This document shows positions 33,351 to 42,283 of a stretch of DNA of 64,000 nucleotides, in pieces. The first letter of the stretch is position 1, and every line of letters starts with the position of its first letter. Source of the stretch: JBNKVT01 sp050299335. GTDB taxonomy: Bacteria > Pseudomonadota > Alphaproteobacteria > Rhodobacterales > Rhodobacteraceae. Below the pieces are notes generated by a model. That model had not been told where the DNA came from. It ran no database searches and worked only from the letters and a program-made list of their open reading frames with translations. The position numbers and the translations under genes were made by a program. The stretch lies in contig JBNKVT010000034.1 of assembly GCA_050299335.1 (NCBI GenBank), positions 1 through 64,000 on the forward strand, in the 5' to 3' direction.

Positions 33351-34157
33351 TCAGCCCGCCGGACATCCGGCAATATCAATCGCCCTGTTCCGCCCCAGCA
33401 GTGTCAGCCGGATCGCGTCGCGGTCTATGGCGATGGCACCGGGCTCGCCGAAACTCTCCAGCACCGACCGGGCCCGCAGGGTCCGGCCGCTGACCTCGGT
33501 GGAAGCCTCGGTGAACCACATCCGGTCGGAGGGGATTTCGAAGACGGCAAAGGGCGCCGTTCCGATCTCGCCACCGAAGCCGATCTCGGCCGTCACCGCG
33601 AGCCCTTCCGGCCCCGGTTCGAACTCGCAGACCACCGACAGGATGCCGCTCTCGGCAGCACTTTCCGGAATTGCCGCGAGGGCGGTGCGGATGGTCTCGG
33701 CCTGCGCCCCGCCCGCGGCGGTCAGCTGGCCGGTCAGGTCGGCCTCGACAGGAATGCAGACATCCTCGCAGACACCGAAAAACAGGCCGAGATTTACCTC
33801 TATGGGCCGGGAAGGGTCGGTGGGGGTGAATTCGATGGGCATCACCACGGAATCGCGGTAACCGATGGTCGTCGTACCGAAACTTTCAAAGACCTGCGGC
33901 CGCGGCCAGTGGACCCGCACCGCGGCGATATTCTCCGAACCGGTCCAGTCGAAGTCCGGCGGAATGCCGTTGGCCCCGGGTGCGCGCCAATAGGTTTTCC
34001 AGCCCGGCGCCAGCACGATGCGGACCGCGCCCATCCGGTTGCCGTTCTCCATGCGCCAGCCGTCGAGCAGCGTCACCCGCGTCACCTCCGAGCCCTGGGC
34101 CAGCGCCGAAAGCGGTGCCATGAAGACAGCCAGGAGAAAGGCGAAACGGGCGGTCAT
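33351..34157 (-). CDS. DsbD-like periplasmic domain protein
   Basis: A 268-residue secreted protein: signal peptide MTARFAFLLAVFMAPLSALA, then a DsbD N-terminal-like immunoglobulin fold (LAPGWKTYWRAPGANGIPPDFDW, WPRPQVFESFGTTTIGYRDSVVMPIEF and LGLFFGVCEDVCIPVEADL with a C-x-x-x-C pair). It lacks the membrane and thioredoxin parts of full DsbD, so it is probably a stand-alone redox or metal-delivery partner. A GCGGACA/TGTCCGC hairpin lies in the gap after its stop. Confidence 0.85.
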   Translation of the reverse strand: MTARFAFLLAVFMAPLSALAQGSEVTRVTLLDGWRMENGNRMGAVRIVLAPGWKTYWRAPGANGIPPDFDWTGSENIAAVRVHWPRPQVFESFGTTTIGYRDSVVMPIEFTPTDPSRPIEVNLGLFFGVCEDVCIPVEADLTGQLTAAGGAQAETIRTALAAIPESAAESGILSVVCEFEPGPEGLAVTAEIGFGGEIGTAPFAVFEIPSDRMWFTEASTEVSGRTLRARSVLESFGEPGAIAIDRDAIRLTLLGRNRAIDIAGCPAG

Positions 34158-34283
34158 GGTGCGTCCTTCAGGGATCGATTGCGGGCAGTGTCCTAGATAG
34201 GCGCTGATGCGCAGACATGAAAATCACAATGGAGCGAGAGTTTGTTGCTTGAATTGCCGCGCCTTGAGGCTCATTTTCGGGTC

Positions 34284-34853
34284 ATGGATGAGAAGGCGGA
34301 ATTTCTCGAAGGCCGGTTCCTGGTGGCGATGCCCGGGATGGGCGACCCCCGTTTCGAGCGGACGGTCATATATTTATGCGCCCATTCGGCCGAAGGCGCG
34401 ATGGGGCTGATCGTCAACAAACCCGCGCCGGATGTGCGCTTCGGGGACCTGCTGGAGCAGCTTGACATCCCGACCGGCGACGGGATGGGCGATCAGATGG
34501 TCTATTTCGGCGGCCCGGTGGAACACGGGCGGGGCTTCGTGCTGCATTCGGACGAGTATTACGTGCCCGATTCGACCCTGAGGATCGAGGGTGGTGCCTC
34601 GATGACGGCGACGGTGGACATCCTCAAGGACATCGCCGGGGCGAAGGGGCCACGCGAGGCGCTGATGACGCTGGGCTATGCCGGCTGGGGGCCGGGGCAG
34701 CTGGAGGGAGAGTTGCAGGCCAATGGCTGGCTGGCCTGTGACGGCAGCGAGGAGATCCTGTTTCGTCTGCCGGCGGAGAAGAAATGGGAAGCGGCGCTGA
34801 AGAAGATCGGGATTGATCCGCGGCTGTTATCGGCTGAAGGCGGTCGGGCCTGA
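34284..34853 (+). CDS. YqgE/AlgH family protein
   Basis: A 189-residue DUF179 protein: FLEGRFLVAMPGMGDPRFERTVIYLCAHSAEGAMGLIVNKP, then QMVYFGGPVEHGRGFVLHS and LGYAGWGPGQLEGELQANGWL. The family is widespread with a poorly defined role. The start is uncertain: a TTG at 34242, 7 nt after GGAG, would add 14 residues; the ATG at 34284 (MDEKAEFLEG) gives the usual length. Divergent from the DsbD-like gene. Confidence 0.9.
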   Translation: MDEKAEFLEGRFLVAMPGMGDPRFERTVIYLCAHSAEGAMGLIVNKPAPDVRFGDLLEQLDIPTGDGMGDQMVYFGGPVEHGRGFVLHSDEYYVPDSTLRIEGGASMTATVDILKDIAGAKGPREALMTLGYAGWGPGQLEGELQANGWLACDGSEEILFRLPAEKKWEAALKKIGIDPRLLSAEGGRA

Positions 34854-34873
34854 GCGGGTGGCCAGTGGTTTCG

Positions 34874-34973
34874 CCCCGCTGACGCGGGACGACCCGCGAG
34901 GCCGGCGCGGGCTGCGCCCGCACCGGCCTCGCGTTATCGGGGCTCCGCCCCCTTTGACGGCTGCGCCGTCAAA
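34874..34973. terminator. Cluster of four GC-rich hairpins between yqgE and sua5
   Basis: Consecutive stems: CCCGC-tgac-GCGGG (34874-34887), CGCGAGGCCGG...CCGGCCTCGCG with an inner GCGGG/CCCGC (34895-34933), GGGGC-tcc-GCCCC (34939-34951) and TTTGACGG-ctgcg-CCGTCAAA (34953-34973). They lie between two convergent genes, so bidirectional termination is the likely job. The last stem carries T and A runs on both sides. Confidence 0.65.
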
Positions 34974-35011
34974 TTCACCCGGAGTATTTTCAAGAAGGAG
35001 AAGGCGGGCAA

Positions 35012-35977
35012 TCAGGCATCCGGGGCAGCCGCGCGTTTGAGGCGGTCGTTGATGGCGAGGCCGAGGCCGGTGTCGGGAATGGGCTGGACGGCGATTTTTC
35101 GCATGTCCCTCTCCCGGGCCATGCGGTCGATCTCGTGCAGGCAGGCGAAGAGATTGGAGGCGGCCTCCTGCAGGTCGGCGGTGGCGGACAGGGTCAGGCC
35201 GGGGCCATCGCCGAGCGGGCCAAAGGCGAGGAGAAGCTCGTCCGGGTCCGGCGCGGGGGCGTTCAGCCGCAGTCGGGCGGTCGGCGCGTAGTGGGAGGTG
35301 AGCTGGCCCGGGGCGGTGATGTCCGCTGACCGGTTCAGGGACATGTCCGGGGCGACTTCGCGCAAGGTTTCCAGGGGGATGCCACCTGGGCGGAGGAGGA
35401 CAGGACGATTGTTGTCAAAGCCGATGATGGTGGATTCAAGGCCGACCGGGCAGGGTCCGCCGTCGATCACGGCCGCGATCCGGCCCCGCAGTCCGTCGAG
35501 CACGTGCCCCGCCATCGTCGGGCTGACGCGGCCGGAAATGTTGGCCGAAGGCGCGGCGATGGGGCCGCCGAAGGCCTGCAGGAGGTCGCGGGCGACCGGA
35601 TGGGCGGGAATGCGCAGTGCGACGGTGGCAAGGCCGCCCGAGACGAGGTCGGTCAGCGGGCAATCGGGACGGCGCGGCAGGACCAGGGTCAGGGGACCGG
35701 GCCAGAAGGTCTCGGCAAGCAGGGCGGCTTCGGAGGGGAGGTCGGCGAGGCGGGCGGCGGCGGCGCGGTCGGCGACATGGACGATCAGCGGGTTGAAGCG
35801 GGGGCGCCCCTTGGCCTCGAAGATCTTCGCCACCGCGCGGCCCTGCGTGGCGTCGGCGCCGAGGCCGTAGACCGTCTCGGTCGGGAAGGCGACGGTTTCG
35901 CCGTCGCGCAAGAGCGACGCGGCGGCACGCAGACCACGGTCGGTGGGCGACAGGAGGACGGTGTTGAGGGACGGCAT
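35012..35977 (-). CDS. L-threonylcarbamoyladenylate synthase (Sua5/YwlC type)
   Basis: A 321-residue protein making threonylcarbamoyl-AMP for the t6A37 tRNA modification. The YrdC domain (1-200) shows AFPTETVYGLGADATQGRAVAKIFEAKGRPRFNPLIVHV, FWPGPLTLVLPRR and APSANISGRVSPT. The C-terminal Sua5 domain (about 215-321) after LRPGGIPLETL distinguishes it from short TsaC. It is convergent with yqgE and divergent from the acyl-CoA dehydrogenase gene. Confidence 0.94.
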   Translation of the reverse strand: MPSLNTVLLSPTDRGLRAAASLLRDGETVAFPTETVYGLGADATQGRAVAKIFEAKGRPRFNPLIVHVADRAAAARLADLPSEAALLAETFWPGPLTLVLPRRPDCPLTDLVSGGLATVALRIPAHPVARDLLQAFGGPIAAPSANISGRVSPTMAGHVLDGLRGRIAAVIDGGPCPVGLESTIIGFDNNRPVLLRPGGIPLETLREVAPDMSLNRSADITAPGQLTSHYAPTARLRLNAPAPDPDELLLAFGPLGDGPGLTLSATADLQEAASNLFACLHEIDRMARERDMRKIAVQPIPDTGLGLAINDRLKRAAAPDA

Positions 35978-36078
35978 GTGACGCCGGGTCTCCCTTGTTC
36001 GGACGGGGTCTCGGGGTTAGGGTCGCCCCGCTTCTACTTGGGAAACCGGCTGGGGGAAAGCCGGGATCGGAGGTTCTC

Positions 36079-37779
36079 ATGGCCTATCGCGCGCCTGTCG
36101 GTGAGGTGCAGTTCCTGCTGGACCGGGTTCTCGGGGCCGGGCGGCTGGCCGGGACCGAGAAGTTTGCCGAGGCGACCGGAGAGACCATGGAGGCAATCCT
36201 CGGCGAGGCGGCGAAGCTTTGCGAGGAGGTGGTGGCGCCGACGAACCGGGAAGGCGATTTACACCCGGCACGGCTGGAGAATGGCGTCGTGCGGACCTCT
36301 CCGGGCTTTGCCGAGGCGTACCGGGCGATTGCCGAGGGCGGCTGGGTCGGGATCTCGGCCGATCCCGACTATGGCGGCATGGGGCTGCCGATGGTGATGA
36401 CATCGGCGGTGGGCGAGATGATGGCCTCGGCCAACATGGCGCTGACCTTGTGCACCTTGCTGACCCAGGGCCAGATCGAGGCGCTGGAGCATCATGCAAG
36501 CGACGAGATCAAGGCGCTGTACCTGCCGAAGCTGATTTCGGGGGAATGGACCGGGACGATGAACCTGACGGAGCCGCAGGCGGGCTCGGATGTCGGGGCG
36601 CTGAAGGCGAAGGCTGAGCCAAATGGAGACGGGACCTATGCCGTTTCGGGTCAGAAGATTTTCATCACCTGGGGGGATCACGATTTCGGCGGCAATGTCT
36701 GTCATCTGGTGCTGGCGCGGCTGCCGGAGGCCGCCCCGGGGACCAAGGGAATATCGCTGTTTCTGGTGCCGAAATATCTGCCGGACGGGGACGGGCTGGG
36801 GAAGGCGAACAGCCTGAAGGTGGTGTCGCTGGAACACAAGCTCGGCATCCACGGCTCGCCGACGGCGGTGATGGAGTATGACGGGGCCACCGGCTGGCTG
36901 GTCGGTGAGGAACATGGCGGCATGGCGGCGATGTTCACCATGATGAACAATGCCCGTCTCGGGGTCGGCGTCGAGGGACTGGGGATCGCCGAAATGGCGT
37001 ATCAGCAGGCGCTGGCCTTTGCCAAGGACCGCAGGCAGGGCAAACCGATGCGCGAGGAGACCGGGGCGATCATCGATCACCCGGATGTGCGGCGGATGCT
37101 CCTGACCATGAAGGCGCTGGCGGCGGGCGCGCGGGCGATTTGCCTCGATACCGCCCTGTCGACCGATATGGCGACGGCCGGGAAGGGCAGGGAATGGTCG
37201 GCGCGGGCGGCATTTCTGACGCCGATTGCCAAGTCCTGGGCGACGGAAGTAGGCGAGCGGGTAGCCTCGCTGGGTGTGCAGGTGCATGGCGGCATGGGCT
37301 ATATCGAGGAAACCGGGGCGGCGCAGTATTACCGCGATGCGCGGATTGCCTCGATCTATGAGGGAACGAACGGCATCCAGGCACTGGACCTCGTCGGGCG
37401 GAAGCTGCGCGATGGTGGGACAGCGGCTCAGGCCCTGCAGGGCGAGGTGATGGAGACGGTGAAGGCGGCGCATGCGGTCGATGGCGAGATGTCGATGGCG
37501 CTGGCGATGGCGCTGGGCTCGCTGAGCGAGACCACCGGCTGGATGACGAAGGCCGAAATGGGCGACCGGGCGGCGGGGGCGACGGGCTATCTCGGGGCCT
37601 GGGGGCTGGTGCTGAGCGGGCATTACCTGCTGAAGGCGGCGCTGGTGGAGCAGGCACCGGAACGGATGGCGCTGGCGCGGTTCTTTGCGATGAACATCCT
37701 GCCGCAGGTGCAGGGGCTGACGGTGGCGGCGCGGCGCGGCGAGGGTGATCTGTTCGCGCTGGGGGTGGAGGCACTGTAA
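36079..37779 (+). CDS. Acyl-CoA dehydrogenase (DmdC-like)
   Basis: A 566-residue FAD enzyme: YRAPVGEVQFLLDRVLG start, LCEEVVAPTNREGDLHPARLENG, GGWVGISADPDYGGMGLPM, MNLTEPQAGSDVGALKAKAEPNGDGTY, then SLEHKLGIHGSPTAVMEYDGATGWLVGEEHGGMAAMFTMMN and the C-terminal GMGYIEETGAAQYYRDARIASIYEGTNGIQALDLVGRK (catalytic-Glu region). Length and motifs match the long family that includes 3-methylmercaptopropionyl-CoA dehydrogenase DmdC, but no dmdB or dmdD is nearby, so substrate is open. GGAGG precedes the ATG. It overlaps the MBL gene by one base. Confidence 0.9.
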   Translation: MAYRAPVGEVQFLLDRVLGAGRLAGTEKFAEATGETMEAILGEAAKLCEEVVAPTNREGDLHPARLENGVVRTSPGFAEAYRAIAEGGWVGISADPDYGGMGLPMVMTSAVGEMMASANMALTLCTLLTQGQIEALEHHASDEIKALYLPKLISGEWTGTMNLTEPQAGSDVGALKAKAEPNGDGTYAVSGQKIFITWGDHDFGGNVCHLVLARLPEAAPGTKGISLFLVPKYLPDGDGLGKANSLKVVSLEHKLGIHGSPTAVMEYDGATGWLVGEEHGGMAAMFTMMNNARLGVGVEGLGIAEMAYQQALAFAKDRRQGKPMREETGAIIDHPDVRRMLLTMKALAAGARAICLDTALSTDMATAGKGREWSARAAFLTPIAKSWATEVGERVASLGVQVHGGMGYIEETGAAQYYRDARIASIYEGTNGIQALDLVGRKLRDGGTAAQALQGEVMETVKAAHAVDGEMSMALAMALGSLSETTGWMTKAEMGDRAAGATGYLGAWGLVLSGHYLLKAALVEQAPERMALARFFAMNILPQVQGLTVAARRGEGDLFALGVEAL

Positions 37780-38810
37780 TGGATGACGGGCTGATCCGCT
37801 TTCCCCACGAGACACCGCCCGCAGAGGGCACGGCGCACGAGATCGCCGAAGGTGTGCTCTGGGCGCGGCTGCCGCTGCCGATGGCGCTGGATCATGTGAA
37901 TGTCTATGTCCTCGATGACGGCGACGGGTGGACAATCGTCGATACAGGGTTCGATTCGAAGCAGACACGCGCCATCTGGGACCAGCTGCTGAGCGGCCCC
38001 CTGAAGGGCAAACCCGTGCACCGGGTGGTGGCGTCCCACTACCATCCGGACCATATCGGGCTTGCGGGCTGGTTTCAGGCAAACGGCGCCGAGCTCTGGA
38101 CGACGCGGACCTCCTGGCTCTATGCACGGATGCTGGTGCTGGACGAACAGGCGCTGCCGGACCCGGTCTCGCTGGCCTTCTTCAAGGGGGCGGGCATGGA
38201 CCCGGCGATGCTGGCGGATCGTGCCGGAACGCGGCCGTTCAATTTCGCCGATATCGTGCATCCACTGCCGCTGGGATTCCGGCGGTTGCAGGATGGCGAC
38301 GAGATGTCGATGGGCGGACGGCGCTGGACGGTGCGGACCGGAGACGGTCACGCGCCGGAACAGGCGACCTTTTGGAGCCTGGAGGACGATCTGGTCCTGA
38401 CCGCGGATCAGGTGATCCCGGGCATTTCCCCGAATATCGGCGTCTACCCGTCCGAGCCCGAAGCCGATCCCCTGGGCGAGTGGCTGGCCTCCTGCGCGCG
38501 CTTCCGCGACATGGCCGAGCCGCGCCATTTCGCCCTGCCAGGCCACAAACTTCCGTTTTCGGGTCTGTCCGAACGGCTCGGCCAGCTGATCGACAACCAC
38601 CACGGGGCGCTCACACGGCTCGAAGCGTTTCTGAACACGCCCCGGATCGCCACCGAGGCCTTCCCGGTCCTGTTCAAGCGCGAGATCGGCACCGCAGAAT
38701 ACGGGCTGGCCCTGGTCGAGACCATCGCCCATCTCAACCATCTGCGGCTTGCCGGACGGGCGCGCCGTGCCCTGAACGCGGACGGCGTCTGGATCTGGAC
38801 GCGGGACTGA
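37779..38810 (+). CDS. MBL-fold metallo-hydrolase
   Basis: A 343-residue metallo-beta-lactamase-fold protein: VDTGFDSKQTRAIW, metal motif SHYHPDHIGLAGW (H-x-H-x-D-H), later GDGHAPEQATFW (His) and ADQVIPGISPNIGVYP (Asp), and a C-terminal winged-helix-like region. It is translationally coupled to the acyl-CoA dehydrogenase gene, so it may hydrolyse a CoA thioester or related intermediate. Substrate is inference. Confidence 0.9.
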   Translation: MDDGLIRFPHETPPAEGTAHEIAEGVLWARLPLPMALDHVNVYVLDDGDGWTIVDTGFDSKQTRAIWDQLLSGPLKGKPVHRVVASHYHPDHIGLAGWFQANGAELWTTRTSWLYARMLVLDEQALPDPVSLAFFKGAGMDPAMLADRAGTRPFNFADIVHPLPLGFRRLQDGDEMSMGGRRWTVRTGDGHAPEQATFWSLEDDLVLTADQVIPGISPNIGVYPSEPEADPLGEWLASCARFRDMAEPRHFALPGHKLPFSGLSERLGQLIDNHHGALTRLEAFLNTPRIATEAFPVLFKREIGTAEYGLALVETIAHLNHLRLAGRARRALNADGVWIWTRD

Positions 38811-39046
38811 CGGGCCGGGACTGGGTCGCTGGTCGCACCGTGCGGGGCGAGCGGCGTCCCGGAAACCGTCCGGGGGACAGTTTCAAACATGAACGCGCGG
38901 AGCGCCGGAGATCCGCCGCGAGCGGGCAGAACCCGGGCGAGCGGCATGCGATTGGGGTGGCGGGGCCTGACTAGGGGCGGGAGGACGGGGCCGGTTCCCT
39001 GAAACCCGGAGGCGCTCACGTATACGGCCCGGACCCGGGGTAGGGA
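38811..39046. other. Convergent gap with an R1 fragment
   Basis: No gene seen. 38831-38848 (GCTGGTCGCACCGTGCGG) matches the inverted R1 head hairpin, suggesting a decayed partial copy between the MBL and moeB ends. Confidence 0.45.
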
Positions 39047-39814
39047 TCACCGGCCGGATCGGGCCGTGCCGCCACAGACGGGACAATCCGGCTGGCGTTT
39101 CAGGGTCAGTTTGCGGCTCTCGCCATAGAGCGCGTCATGGATCAGCATCTGGCCCCTGAGGGTCTCCCCCGCCCCAGTGATGTGCTTGATCGCCTCACCG
39201 GCCATCATCGACCCCATGACCCCCGCCAGCGCCCCCATGATCCCGGCTTCCGCGCAGGACGGCGCGAGGCCGGGCGCGGGGGCCCGGGGGAAGACGCAGG
39301 CATAGCAGGGCGTGCCGTGGCCCGGGTCGTAGAGGCTGATCTGGCCCTCCCACTGGCTCATGGCGGCGGCGATCAACGGCGTGCCGGTCTTCACGCAGGT
39401 CTCGTTGACGAGATACCGGGTCTCGAAACTGTCGGAACCGTCGAGAACGAGATCGTAATCCGCGATGAGGGCGGCGTTTTCTTCGGTCAGGCGGGTGGCG
39501 TGGGGCTCGACGGTGACATGGGGGTTGATGCGGGCGAGGGTCTCGGCGGCACTTTCGGTCTTCAGCTTGCCGACACTCTCGGTGGCGTGGAGCACCTGGC
39601 GCTGCAGGTTCGACAGCGACACGGTGTCATCGTCGATGATACCCAGCGTGCCAACCCCGGCCGCCGCCAGATAGAGCAAGGCGGGAGAGCCGAGGCCACC
39701 GGCGCCAACGACCAGAACCCGGGCGGCCTTCAGCTTCTGCTGGCCGGGGCCGCCGATCTCGCGCAGGACGATATGGCGGGCATAGCGGTCGAGTTCTTCG
39801 GGCGAAAAGCTCAT
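39047..39814 (-). CDS. moeB: HesA/MoeB/ThiF family adenylyltransferase
   Basis: A 255-residue E1-like enzyme that adenylates the C-terminal Gly-Gly of a sulfur carrier (MoaD or ThiS). ATP loop VVGAGGLGSPALLYLAAAGVGTLGIIDDDTV, SNLQRQVLH, DGSDSFETRYLVN, and two Cys pairs for zinc (CYAC near 171; CPVC near 246). MoeB versus ThiF cannot be separated by context, since moa and thi genes are absent; MoeB is the default. Overlaps the upstream GNAT-like gene by 4 nt. Confidence 0.85.
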   Translation of the reverse strand: MSFSPEELDRYARHIVLREIGGPGQQKLKAARVLVVGAGGLGSPALLYLAAAGVGTLGIIDDDTVSLSNLQRQVLHATESVGKLKTESAAETLARINPHVTVEPHATRLTEENAALIADYDLVLDGSDSFETRYLVNETCVKTGTPLIAAAMSQWEGQISLYDPGHGTPCYACVFPRAPAPGLAPSCAEAGIMGALAGVMGSMMAGEAIKHITGAGETLRGQMLIHDALYGESRKLTLKRQPDCPVCGGTARSGR

Positions 39815-40464
39815 GCGAGGGTCTTTCTCAGCAAAGCGCGCGGGCCGTCGGCAAGGTCGAAACGGGCACAGACTTCGTAGCCGAGGGATTGGTAGAGCGT
39901 CGCCCCACCCGCGTCCACCGGGCCGATCAGCGCCTCGGTGGCACCACGGGCGCTTGCCTCGGCCTCAAGCGCGTCGAGAATCCCGGCGACATATCTCCCC
40001 TCCGGGTCATAGAGGGTGGAGAAGGTGACGACGGGACCAGTGACGGCGGCGCGGCCGGAGGCGGCGATCTCGCCCGAAGCATCTCGGCGGAGGACCGAGA
40101 ACCTCTCGGTCGGGGTCCCCCGAAGCGCCTCGACGTCGCGTGTCAGCGCGGCGTCTTCGGCAATGAGGACGAAACCCGGCTGGTCGACGGTCGCGGACGC
40201 AGCCGCGGACACGGTGCGGGGCTTCAGGCGACGGAACCATTGCAGGTAGAGCAGGCCAGCGGCAGTCCCGAAAATGACCACGATCAGCCCATCAAGGTCG
40301 CTGCCGGCGTTCTCGCGGACAGGGTGGGTCGGCGGCAGCAGGAATCTTGCGGCGATGACGAGGATTGCGGTGCTGCTGAGGATCGACAGCGGCACCCAGC
40401 GGGGGGTCTTGAGATAGCGGCAGAGGGCGAGAAGACCGGCAAGCGCGGCGAGGACCCAGAGCAT
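39811..40464 (-). CDS. GNAT-like acetyltransferase domain with two N-terminal membrane helices
   Basis: A 217-residue protein: helices LWVLAALAGLLALCRYL (2-18) and VPLSILSSTAILVIAARFLL, plus LDGLIVVIFGTAAGLLYLQWF, then a soluble domain ending DPEGRYVAGILDALEAEASARGATEALIGPVDAGGATLYQSLGYEVCARFDL, the coenzyme-A-loop and Y-x-x-L-G-Y pattern of GNAT enzymes. It begins at TGATG, overlapping the dut stop, and ends overlapping moeB. Membrane anchoring of a GNAT fold is uncommon; acceptor unknown. Confidence 0.72.
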   Translation of the reverse strand: MLWVLAALAGLLALCRYLKTPRWVPLSILSSTAILVIAARFLLPPTHPVRENAGSDLDGLIVVIFGTAAGLLYLQWFRRLKPRTVSAAASATVDQPGFVLIAEDAALTRDVEALRGTPTERFSVLRRDASGEIAASGRAAVTGPVVTFSTLYDPEGRYVAGILDALEAEASARGATEALIGPVDAGGATLYQSLGYEVCARFDLADGPRALLRKTLA

Positions 40465-40931
40465 CAGGACCCGGTGGAGCCGAAGCCGCCCGTACCGCGC
40501 GCGGTGGCATCGAGGGTCTCGACCTCGTCCCAGACGCAACGGGTAACGGGGGTGAGGACCATCTGGGCGATGCGCTCGCCATGGCCGATGCGGCAAGGCT
40601 CCAGCCCATGATTGATGACGATGACCCCGATCTCGCCGCGATAATCGGCATCGATGGTACCCGGGGCGTTGACGAGGGTGACACCGCGCTTCAACGCCAG
40701 GCCGGAGCGGGGGCGGATCTGGATCTCGAACCCGTCGGGGATGGCGACATGAAGGCCGGTGGGAATCAGGCTTCGGGCGCCGGGATGCAGGGTAAGGCCG
40801 GTCTCGCGGTCGGCGGGCCGGAGATTGGCGCGCAGGTCGAGCCCGGCGGCATGAGCGGATTCGTAGGCAGGCAACGGGACATCGCGGTCGGCGTCGTCGC
40901 CATAACGGATGCGGACATGAACCGCACTCAT
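40464..40931 (-). CDS. dut: dUTP diphosphatase (Dut)
   Basis: A 155-residue trimeric dUTPase with all five motifs: AGLDLRAN, RPRSGLALKRG, NAPGTIDADYRGEIGVIVIN, RIGHGERIAQMVL and RGTGGFGSTGS (C-terminal flap). It hydrolyses dUTP to dUMP, keeping uracil out of DNA. Its ATG overlaps the coaBC stop by 4 nt; the coaBC-dut pair is a common alphaproteobacterial order. Confidence 0.97.
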   Translation of the reverse strand: MSAVHVRIRYGDDADRDVPLPAYESAHAAGLDLRANLRPADRETGLTLHPGARSLIPTGLHVAIPDGFEIQIRPRSGLALKRGVTLVNAPGTIDADYRGEIGVIVINHGLEPCRIGHGERIAQMVLTPVTRCVWDEVETLDATARGTGGFGSTGS

Positions 40932-42121
40932 GCCAGCACCTCGGCGATCTTCGCCGCGAGGCGGCGGGCGGTTTCATCCTTCGACAGCCGCGGCCAGGGA
41001 TCGGCACCGTCCGCGGTGATCAGGGTCACGGCGTTCTCACTGCCGCCCATGATGCCGGTCTCCGGGGACACATCGTTGGCGACGATCCAGTCGCAGCCCT
41101 TGCGTTCCAGCTTGGCGGTGGCGTGCCTGACCACGTCATCGGTCTCGGCGGCGAAGCCGACAACCAGCGCGGGGCGATCTTTCTTGAGCTGCGCGATGGT
41201 GGCGAGGATGTCGGGATTCTCGGCAAGGGTCAGGGACGGCGTGCCGGATTTGCCCTTCTTGATCTTCGAATTGCTGGCGGTCGTGACCTTCCAGTCGGCG
41301 ACGGCGGCGGCGAAGACGGCGGCATCGGCGGGAAGCGCCTTTCGGACGGCGCCGAGCATCTGCTCGGCGGTCTCGATCCAGATGATCCTGCAACCCTGAG
41401 GCGGCGGGACGGTTGCGGGCCCGGTGATGAAGGTGACCTCGGCTCCAAGGGCGGCCAGCGCCCGGGCCAGGGCGGTGCCTTGCGCACCGGAGGACCGGTT
41501 GGCGATATAGCGGACCGGGTCGATTGGCTCGTGCGTGGGGCCCGACGTAACGAGGATGTGCCTACCCTTGAGGGGACCGTCTGCAAGGGCGGCCTCGGTG
41601 GCGGCGACGATCTCGGCCGGCTCGGCCATGCGGCCCGGTCCGAACTCGCCGCAGGCCATGTCACCCTCGTTGGGGCCGATGGTGAGGATGCCGTCGGCGG
41701 CGAGGGTGGCGAGGTTCCGCCGGGTCGCGGGATGGGTCCACATGCGGACATTCATGGCGGGCGCGATGAGGACGCGTTTGTCGGTGGCCATGAGCAGCGT
41801 CGAGGCAAGATCGGAGGCGTGGCCATGTGCCATCTTCGCCATCAGATCGGCGGTGGCCGGCGCGACCACGACGAGGTCGGCATTTCGCGACAGCTGGATA
41901 TGGCCCATCTCGGCCTCGTCTGTGAGGTCGAAAAGCTCGCGATAGACCTTCTTTCCGGCGAGGGCGGAGACCGACAGGGGGGCGACGAATTCCTCTGCCG
42001 CGCGGGTGAGCACCGGGGTCACCTCGGCCCCCGCGTCCTGAAGGCGGCGGATGAGGTCGAGCGACTTGTAGGCGGCGATACCGCCACCGATGATGAGAAG
42101 AATGCGCTTGCCGTCGAGCAT
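40928..42121 (-). CDS. coaBC: Bifunctional phosphopantothenoylcysteine decarboxylase/phosphopantothenate--cysteine ligase
   Basis: A 397-residue two-domain CoA-pathway enzyme. CoaC part: IGGGIAAYKSLDLIRRL, VAPATADLMAKMAHGHASDL, IAPAMNVRMW (PAMN) and ACGEFGPGRMAEP (flap Cys). CoaB part: TSGPTHEPIDPVRYIANRSSG, AAVADWK and KIKK. It converts 4-phosphopantothenate to 4-phosphopantetheine. The chosen ATG (MLDGKRILLIIGGG) leaves a normal N-terminus; upstream in-frame ATGs have no ribosome site. Confidence 0.95.
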   Translation of the reverse strand: MLDGKRILLIIGGGIAAYKSLDLIRRLQDAGAEVTPVLTRAAEEFVAPLSVSALAGKKVYRELFDLTDEAEMGHIQLSRNADLVVVAPATADLMAKMAHGHASDLASTLLMATDKRVLIAPAMNVRMWTHPATRRNLATLAADGILTIGPNEGDMACGEFGPGRMAEPAEIVAATEAALADGPLKGRHILVTSGPTHEPIDPVRYIANRSSGAQGTALARALAALGAEVTFITGPATVPPPQGCRIIWIETAEQMLGAVRKALPADAAVFAAAVADWKVTTASNSKIKKGKSGTPSLTLAENPDILATIAQLKKDRPALVVGFAAETDDVVRHATAKLERKGCDWIVANDVSPETGIMGGSENAVTLITADGADPWPRLSKDETARRLAAKIAEVLA

Positions 42122-42283
42122 GGAGCAGGTCCCTAGGCTTTGGGACATAGTGTTAAAGTGCGGGAGGGCCGGGGACAATGGCGGTGTTCCGGCGGGGCGT
42201 TCAGACGCGACATGCGGGTGCCGAACAGGGGGCGGTCCCCGGCGTGGTCAGGCTTCTGGCGCGCCTCTCGCCCCGGCCCCACG

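Noticed and set aside
36259..38127. 622-codon minus-strand open frame
   Set aside because: Antisense to the acyl-CoA dehydrogenase and MBL genes.
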